Below are positions 60,051 through 64,000 of a DNA stretch of 64,000 nucleotides, in pieces. The DNA lies in contig NZ_JAJUKH010000008.1 in assembly GCF_021538675.1 (NCBI RefSeq), positions 62,001-126,000 on the forward strand, read 5' to 3'. Source of the stretch: Paenarthrobacter sp. AR 02 (GTDB taxonomy: Bacteria; Actinomycetota; Actinomycetes; Actinomycetales; Micrococcaceae). The notes under the pieces were generated by a model. That model saw nothing but the letters and a program-made list of their open reading frames with translations, made no database searches and had not been told where the DNA came from. The translations under genes and the position numbers were made by a program. Numbering within the stretch: position 1 is the stretch's first letter; every line of letters begins with the position of its first letter.

Positions 60051-62204
60051 TCAGGCATGCACCACCAGCATGTCGGCATCTAATTCTCCGTCCGGGTAGA
60101 AGCATGCGAAGTCCTGTGCACCTTCAGAAGCCAGTGGCGGCTCCAGAGTAAGGCACTTCTCCTGCTTCCCTGCGGGAAGCGCGGCGAACACCGGGCAACG
60201 TGTAGCGAAGTTACATCCCTTGGGTGCGTCAAGCGGACTGGGCAGGTCGCCTTGCAGGATGATGCGCTCGCGGGTACGTTCCAGGTTCGGGTCCGGAACA
60301 GGGATAGCGGAGAGCAGGGCCCGGGTGTAGGGGTGGCGCGGGTTGTCGAAGACATCGTCCACGTCCCCGGTCTCCACGATCTTGCCCAGGTACATGACGG
60401 CCACGCGGTCCGAGATGTGCCGGACCACAGAAAGGTCGTGGGCCACCATGAGGTAGCTCAGGCCCAGTTCGGCACGGAGCTTGTCCAGCAGGTTGATCAC
60501 GCCAGCCTGCACTGAAACGTCCAAAGCAGAGACCGGCTCGTCCAGGACCACCAGCTTGGGATTGACCGCGAGCGCCCTGGCAATGCCGATGCGCTGCCGT
60601 TGACCACCGGAGAACTGGTTGGGGAAGCGGTTCACGTGGTCCGGCTGCAGGCCAACCAGCTTCATGAGCTCCATGATGCGTTTCCTGATGGCGGCCTTGG
60701 GCATCCCCAGGTTTTCCAGGGGCTCGGCCAGGACTTCATACACCGTGAAGCGCGGATCCAGGGCACCCGTGGGGTCCTGGAACACCATCTGCATTTCCTT
60801 GCGCATCGCCATGGTGGTCTTGCGGTCTGTGGCCGCCTTGTTGCTCACGCCTCCAATGACCACCTCGCCCATCTGGTCCGGGTGGAACTCCATGATTTCA
60901 AGCAAAGTGGTGGTCTTACCGCAGCCGGACTCGCCCACGATCGAGACGCACTCGCCCTCGCGGATGTCGAAGCTCAGCCCGTCAACGGCCTTGACCGTGC
61001 CAATGCGCTTCTTGATGAGTGCACCCTTGAGCAGCGGGAAGTGCTTCTTCACGTCCTTGAGTTCCAGGACCTTTGCGCGCTCAAGGCGCGCTACGCCGTC
61101 GAACTTTGAAACGGGCTTGGGCGGTGCCTGGAAGATCTTGTGCGCATCGGCGTCGCCGGAAAGTTCATCGGCCTTGATGCAGGCTGCCTTGTGTCCAAGT
61201 GTCTGCCCCTGCACACCCGGTACCGCGAGCAGCTCCGGTTCGCCGTGCAGGCAGGCGTCGCTGACCATCGGGCAGCGGGCCGCGAAAGAGCATCCGATGA
61301 CGGGCTGCGCCAGGTTGGGCGGCGTCCCTTCGATGGGCACCAGCGATTGCTTGTCCGAGGAGTCCACGCGTGGCACGGCTCCCAGCAGGCCCAGCGTGTA
61401 GGGCATTCGCGGGTTGTAGTAGATGTCCTCCACGGTGCCGGTTTCCACGGGCTTGCCCGCGTACATCACCATGATGTCGTCGGCCATGCCCGCTACGACG
61501 CCGAGGTCGTGCGTGATCATGACGACGGCGGCGCCGGTTTCCTCTTGCGCGGTGTGCAGGACTTCGAGCACCTGCGCCTGGATGGTGACGTCCAACGCCG
61601 TCGTGGGTTCATCGGCGATGAGGACGCGGGGGTCGTTGGCAATCGCGATGGCAATCATGACGCGCTGGCGCATGCCGCCGGAAAACTCGTGCGGGAACGC
61701 CTTTAGCCGGTCCTTCGGGCTGGGGATGCCCACCATCCGCAAGAGGTCGACGGCGCGGGCTTCTTTTGCCTGCTTGGTCATGGTGGGGTTGTGGACCGTG
61801 AGCGCCTCGATGATCTGGTGGCCCACCGTGTAGACGGGCGTCAGCGAGGACAGCGGGTCCTGGAAGACCATGGCGATGTCGCTGCCGCGGTGCTTGCACA
61901 TGGCCTTATCGCTCAGGCCCAGCAGTTCCTTGCCCTTGTACCGGACGGAACCGGTGATGTCCGCGGTCTCGGGGAGGAGCCCCATGATGGCCATGGACGT
62001 GACGGACTTGCCGGAGCCGGACTCACCCACGATGCCCAGGGTTTTGCCGGGCATGAGGTCGAAGTCCACGCCGCGGACCGCGTGGACCACCCCGTTCTCC
62101 GAGTTGAAGCGGACGTTGAGGTCGCGGACGCTGAGGACGGCGTCACCCGGAGCGTACAGTCCGGCATCGCGGAGGCGTTCGGCGGGAGTGGTGTTGGTGC
62201 TCAT
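60051..62204 (-). CDS. Fused ABC peptide transporter ATPase (OppD-OppF type)
   Basis: A 717-residue protein with two complete ATPases. The first (about 20-350) has GESGSGKSVTSMAIMG, FSGGMRQRVMIAIAI, VLIADEPTTALDV and the Opp C-terminal CSFAARCPMVSDACL region; the second (about 385-717) has GESGCGKTTTLLEIM, FSGGQRQRIGIARAL, LVVLDEPVSALDV and CNFATRCPVFAALP. The four-Cys C-terminal tails fit the OppD/DppD class. Fusion removes the need for two genes. It overlaps the upstream permease gene by 4 bp (ATGA). Confidence 0.95.
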   Translation of the reverse strand: MSTNTTPAERLRDAGLYAPGDAVLSVRDLNVRFNSENGVVHAVRGVDFDLMPGKTLGIVGESGSGKSVTSMAIMGLLPETADITGSVRYKGKELLGLSDKAMCKHRGSDIAMVFQDPLSSLTPVYTVGHQIIEALTVHNPTMTKQAKEARAVDLLRMVGIPSPKDRLKAFPHEFSGGMRQRVMIAIAIANDPRVLIADEPTTALDVTIQAQVLEVLHTAQEETGAAVVMITHDLGVVAGMADDIMVMYAGKPVETGTVEDIYYNPRMPYTLGLLGAVPRVDSSDKQSLVPIEGTPPNLAQPVIGCSFAARCPMVSDACLHGEPELLAVPGVQGQTLGHKAACIKADELSGDADAHKIFQAPPKPVSKFDGVARLERAKVLELKDVKKHFPLLKGALIKKRIGTVKAVDGLSFDIREGECVSIVGESGCGKTTTLLEIMEFHPDQMGEVVIGGVSNKAATDRKTTMAMRKEMQMVFQDPTGALDPRFTVYEVLAEPLENLGMPKAAIRKRIMELMKLVGLQPDHVNRFPNQFSGGQRQRIGIARALAVNPKLVVLDEPVSALDVSVQAGVINLLDKLRAELGLSYLMVAHDLSVVRHISDRVAVMYLGKIVETGDVDDVFDNPRHPYTRALLSAIPVPDPNLERTRERIILQGDLPSPLDAPKGCNFATRCPVFAALPAGKQEKCLTLEPPLASEGAQDFACFYPDGELDADMLVVHA

Positions 62205-63172
62205 TTGGTGATCTTCTTCGCAGTCTGGGGCTTGGTCCGCTTCGCCCGGCCGACGGAACTGGAGCTGGGATCGAAAGCGTCACGGAGTCCGTCGTTCATC
62301 ATGGCCAGCGAGCCTGTCAGCAGGAACATGACGGTCAACGGAACCCAGAACATCCAGGGGAACGACGAGACCTGGCCCGTGGCCTGGCCGATCAGGACAC
62401 CGAGGCTGACGTCAGGAAGCTTGATGCCGATACCGATGAACGAAAACGCCACTTCGGCCAGGATCGCACCCGTGATGCCGCGGGTGAAGTCGAGCACCAG
62501 CAGCGAGCCGATGTTCGGAACCAGGTGGCGCCACACGATGCGGCGGGAGGGGACGCCCATGTACTTGGCGGCCTTGACGTAGTCGCGTTGCATGAGCGAC
62601 ATGGACAGCGAGCGCACCAGGCGGGCTGTGCCCATCCAGCTGAAGAAGAGCAGGACGATGACCAGCAGGAGCCAGCTGGGGAGGTTCTTGAGTCCTCCGC
62701 TGCCACTGGTCGCCACGGCAACCACCAGGATGGCGGGCATCATGATGAGCGCTTCCAGGATGAACAGCATGGTGGCATCGACCTTGCCGCCGAAGAACGC
62801 CATGGTGCATCCGTACACGGCGGAGATCAGGACGGAAAGGCCGCCAACAATCAGGCCAATGAGGATGGAGGTCCTGGTGCCATCAACGATCAGCGCCATG
62901 AGGTCGATGCCGGCCTGCGTCGTGCCGAGCAGGTGGTCCGGGGACGGCGGCATCCCGATGTTGAACGGATCCAGGGTTTCCTTGTCCCACGGGGTCAGGA
63001 ACCCGCCAAAAATGGAAAACAGGAACAGTGCCAGGAAGATGAACAAACCTGCGACGGCGGTCCGGTTCCGCATGAACCGGCGGAAGATGATGCGGGATTT
63101 CCCAATGACGACGTCCTGGTCGGCAACCCGGGACTCGTCGATTTCCGCGATGGGATCGATGATGTTCGTCAT
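62201..63172 (-). CDS. ABC peptide transporter permease, OppC-like
   Basis: A 323-residue inner-membrane subunit. An N-terminal OppC_N segment (FMRNRTAVAGLFIFLALFLFSIFGGFLTPW) is followed by HLLGTTQAGIDLMALIVDGTRTSILIGLIVGGLSVLISAVYG and the ATPase-contact loop DYVKAAKYMGVPSRRIVWRHLVPN (EAA motif). The last helices end TVMFLLTGSLAMMNDGLRDAFDP. Its ATG overlaps the oppB TAA (TAATG) and its stop overlaps the ATPase gene. Confidence 0.94.
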   Translation of the reverse strand: MTNIIDPIAEIDESRVADQDVVIGKSRIIFRRFMRNRTAVAGLFIFLALFLFSIFGGFLTPWDKETLDPFNIGMPPSPDHLLGTTQAGIDLMALIVDGTRTSILIGLIVGGLSVLISAVYGCTMAFFGGKVDATMLFILEALIMMPAILVVAVATSGSGGLKNLPSWLLLVIVLLFFSWMGTARLVRSLSMSLMQRDYVKAAKYMGVPSRRIVWRHLVPNIGSLLVLDFTRGITGAILAEVAFSFIGIGIKLPDVSLGVLIGQATGQVSSFPWMFWVPLTVMFLLTGSLAMMNDGLRDAFDPSSSSVGRAKRTKPQTAKKITK

Positions 63173-64000
63173 TACTGGACCCTCACTCGTGGATCAACCA
63201 GCGTTGTGGCGAAGTCGGCCAGGATAGCCCCGATCGCGAAGATCACCGAGCCGTAAGCCAACGTGGCTGTGGCTACGTTCACGTCCTGCAGACCGATCGA
63301 CTGGATGCTCCATAAACCAATGCCGGGCCAGGCGAAGATGGCTTCGGCGAAGAAGCCTCCGGTGAAGATCGCCGGGATGGTGAACGCGATGCTCTGCGCC
63401 ACGGGAATGAAGGAGACACGCAGGGCGTGGCGGGTGATGGCCTGGTTACGGGTGAGGCCTTTGGCGCGGGCGGTGCGGACGAAGTCGGCGTTGACGTTGT
63501 CCAGCAGGTATTGCCGCTGGGCGATCTGGTAGCCGGCCCAACCGAAGATGGTCATCGCGAAGGTGGGCACGGCGTAGTGGGCCACAAGGTCAACGAAAGC
63601 GGGCCAACCGGGGTCGATTCCCGGCGTCGAAATTCCCGTCACGAAGAAGATGCGCTGCCCAACGGTTTCGTTGATGCTGATGGCACCAAGCTGGACCAGG
63701 AAGTAGGCGATGGGCGCCGGAAGAATGTGGACCAGGTAGCTGTAGGACGTGATGACGCGGTCCTGGAACTTGTACTGGCGTGCTGCGGAGTAGACGCCAA
63801 GTGCGACGCCGATGATCAGCGTCAGGATGATCGAGGCAATGAAGAGCCGGGTGGAAACCAGCACGCGATCCGCGAATTCGGCGTTGACATATGCGCCGTT
63901 CGGGCTGCGTCCCCAGTCCCACTTGGTGACGATGCCGCCAAGCCATTCGACGTAGCGTTCCCACGCATTCTTGTCGGGGTCAAGGCCGAGGCCCCTGAAG
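63172..64000 (-). CDS. ABC peptide transporter permease, OppB-like (partial, N-terminus beyond right edge)
   Basis: The last 275 residues of an OppB-type permease. The frame stays open to the window edge (FGLGLDPDKNAWERYVEWLGG ... WDWGRSPNGAYVNAEFADR), so the visible Met/Val starts inside are not real starts. LIASIILTLIIGVALGVYSAARQ-like helix 2, the EAA loop DFVRTARAKGLTRNQAITRHALR and the C-terminal ALVDPRVR-type ending are typical. It is the first visible gene of an operon ordered B, C, DF, A. Confidence 0.93.
   Translation of the reverse strand, partial: FRGLGLDPDKNAWERYVEWLGGIVTKWDWGRSPNGAYVNAEFADRVLVSTRLFIASIILTLIIGVALGVYSAARQYKFQDRVITSYSYLVHILPAPIAYFLVQLGAISINETVGQRIFFVTGISTPGIDPGWPAFVDLVAHYAVPTFAMTIFGWAGYQIAQRQYLLDNVNADFVRTARAKGLTRNQAITRHALRVSFIPVAQSIAFTIPAIFTGGFFAEAIFAWPGIGLWSIQSIGLQDVNVATATLAYGSVIFAIGAILADFATTLVDPRVRVQ

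Noticed and set aside
1..64000. tRNA, rRNA or transposase genes
   Set aside because: I looked for typical signatures such as T-arm motifs, conserved 16S/23S segments, and DDE or tyrosine recombinase proteins and found none.

Overview
The window is high-GC actinobacterial DNA. Gene content and style (SoxBDAG-type sarcosine oxidase, creatinase, PucR- and PadR-type regulators, DUF4383 and DUF6480 proteins, a c-di-AMP riboswitch of the actinobacterial type, many GTG starts and ATGA gene overlaps) point to the Micrococcaceae, most likely Arthrobacter or Paenarthrobacter. This placement is inferred from gene content and protein similarity recalled from memory, not from a database search. I see no rRNA, tRNA, prophage, insertion sequence or CRISPR array; the stretch looks like ordinary chromosome rich in catabolic and transport genes.

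Layout. 0-2.4 kb: an SRPBCC gene cut by the left edge, a 5'-truncated ArsR regulator, a TPR-like protein and a DUF4383 membrane protein. 2.4-16.2 kb: a creatine/sarcosine catabolic region. An MHS-type transporter and creatinase (with an IclR regulator downstream) convert creatine to sarcosine and urea. A divergent GntR gene faces glyA-soxBDAG-sdaA-purU, which would take sarcosine to glycine, serine and pyruvate while recycling tetrahydrofolate. 16.3-20.4 kb: a PucR regulator divergent from an NCS1 transporter and a NodB-fold hydrolase, probably for a cyclic amide or ureide. 20.4-31.3 kb: DUF456, malic enzyme, TetR, two tandem secreted FG-GAP proteins, an MFS carrier, RraA, a DHA2 efflux pump and a sugar porter. 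31.3-37.5 kb: a marR-MFS operon with clear operators, a GNAT enzyme, a PadR-DUF1048-ABC efflux operon and an amino-acid permease.

37.8-43.9 kb is a PTS region: mannitol EIICBA and mannitol-1-phosphate dehydrogenase with a TetR regulator, divergent from general PTS genes ptsI and ptsH. 43.9-48.2 kb: an antitoxin-like HTH protein, an alpha/beta hydrolase, a DUF6480 protein, an ATP-dependent DNA ligase, and a Pro/Ala-rich membrane protein preceded by a c-di-AMP (ydaO-yuaA) riboswitch. 48.4-57 kb: an SLH-domain surface protein, a PucR-type regulator facing alanine dehydrogenase, an ECF-like sigma factor with its probable membrane anti-sigma partner and a secreted protein, and a WXG100-headed protein with an LpqN/DcrB-like partner. 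57-64 kb: a Gfo/Idh/MocA oxidoreductase and an Opp-type peptide ABC transporter that runs off the right edge.

The most unusual signals are (1) a family of intergenic repeats with a strict 32-bp period, direct on one side and inverted on the other side of a central hairpin, found at four loci and always beside the 3' end of a minus-strand gene; (2) the c-di-AMP riboswitch controlling a protein with no recognisable catalytic domain; (3) the WXG100/LpqN-like pair; and (4) several near-perfect operator palindromes that pair regulators with targets.
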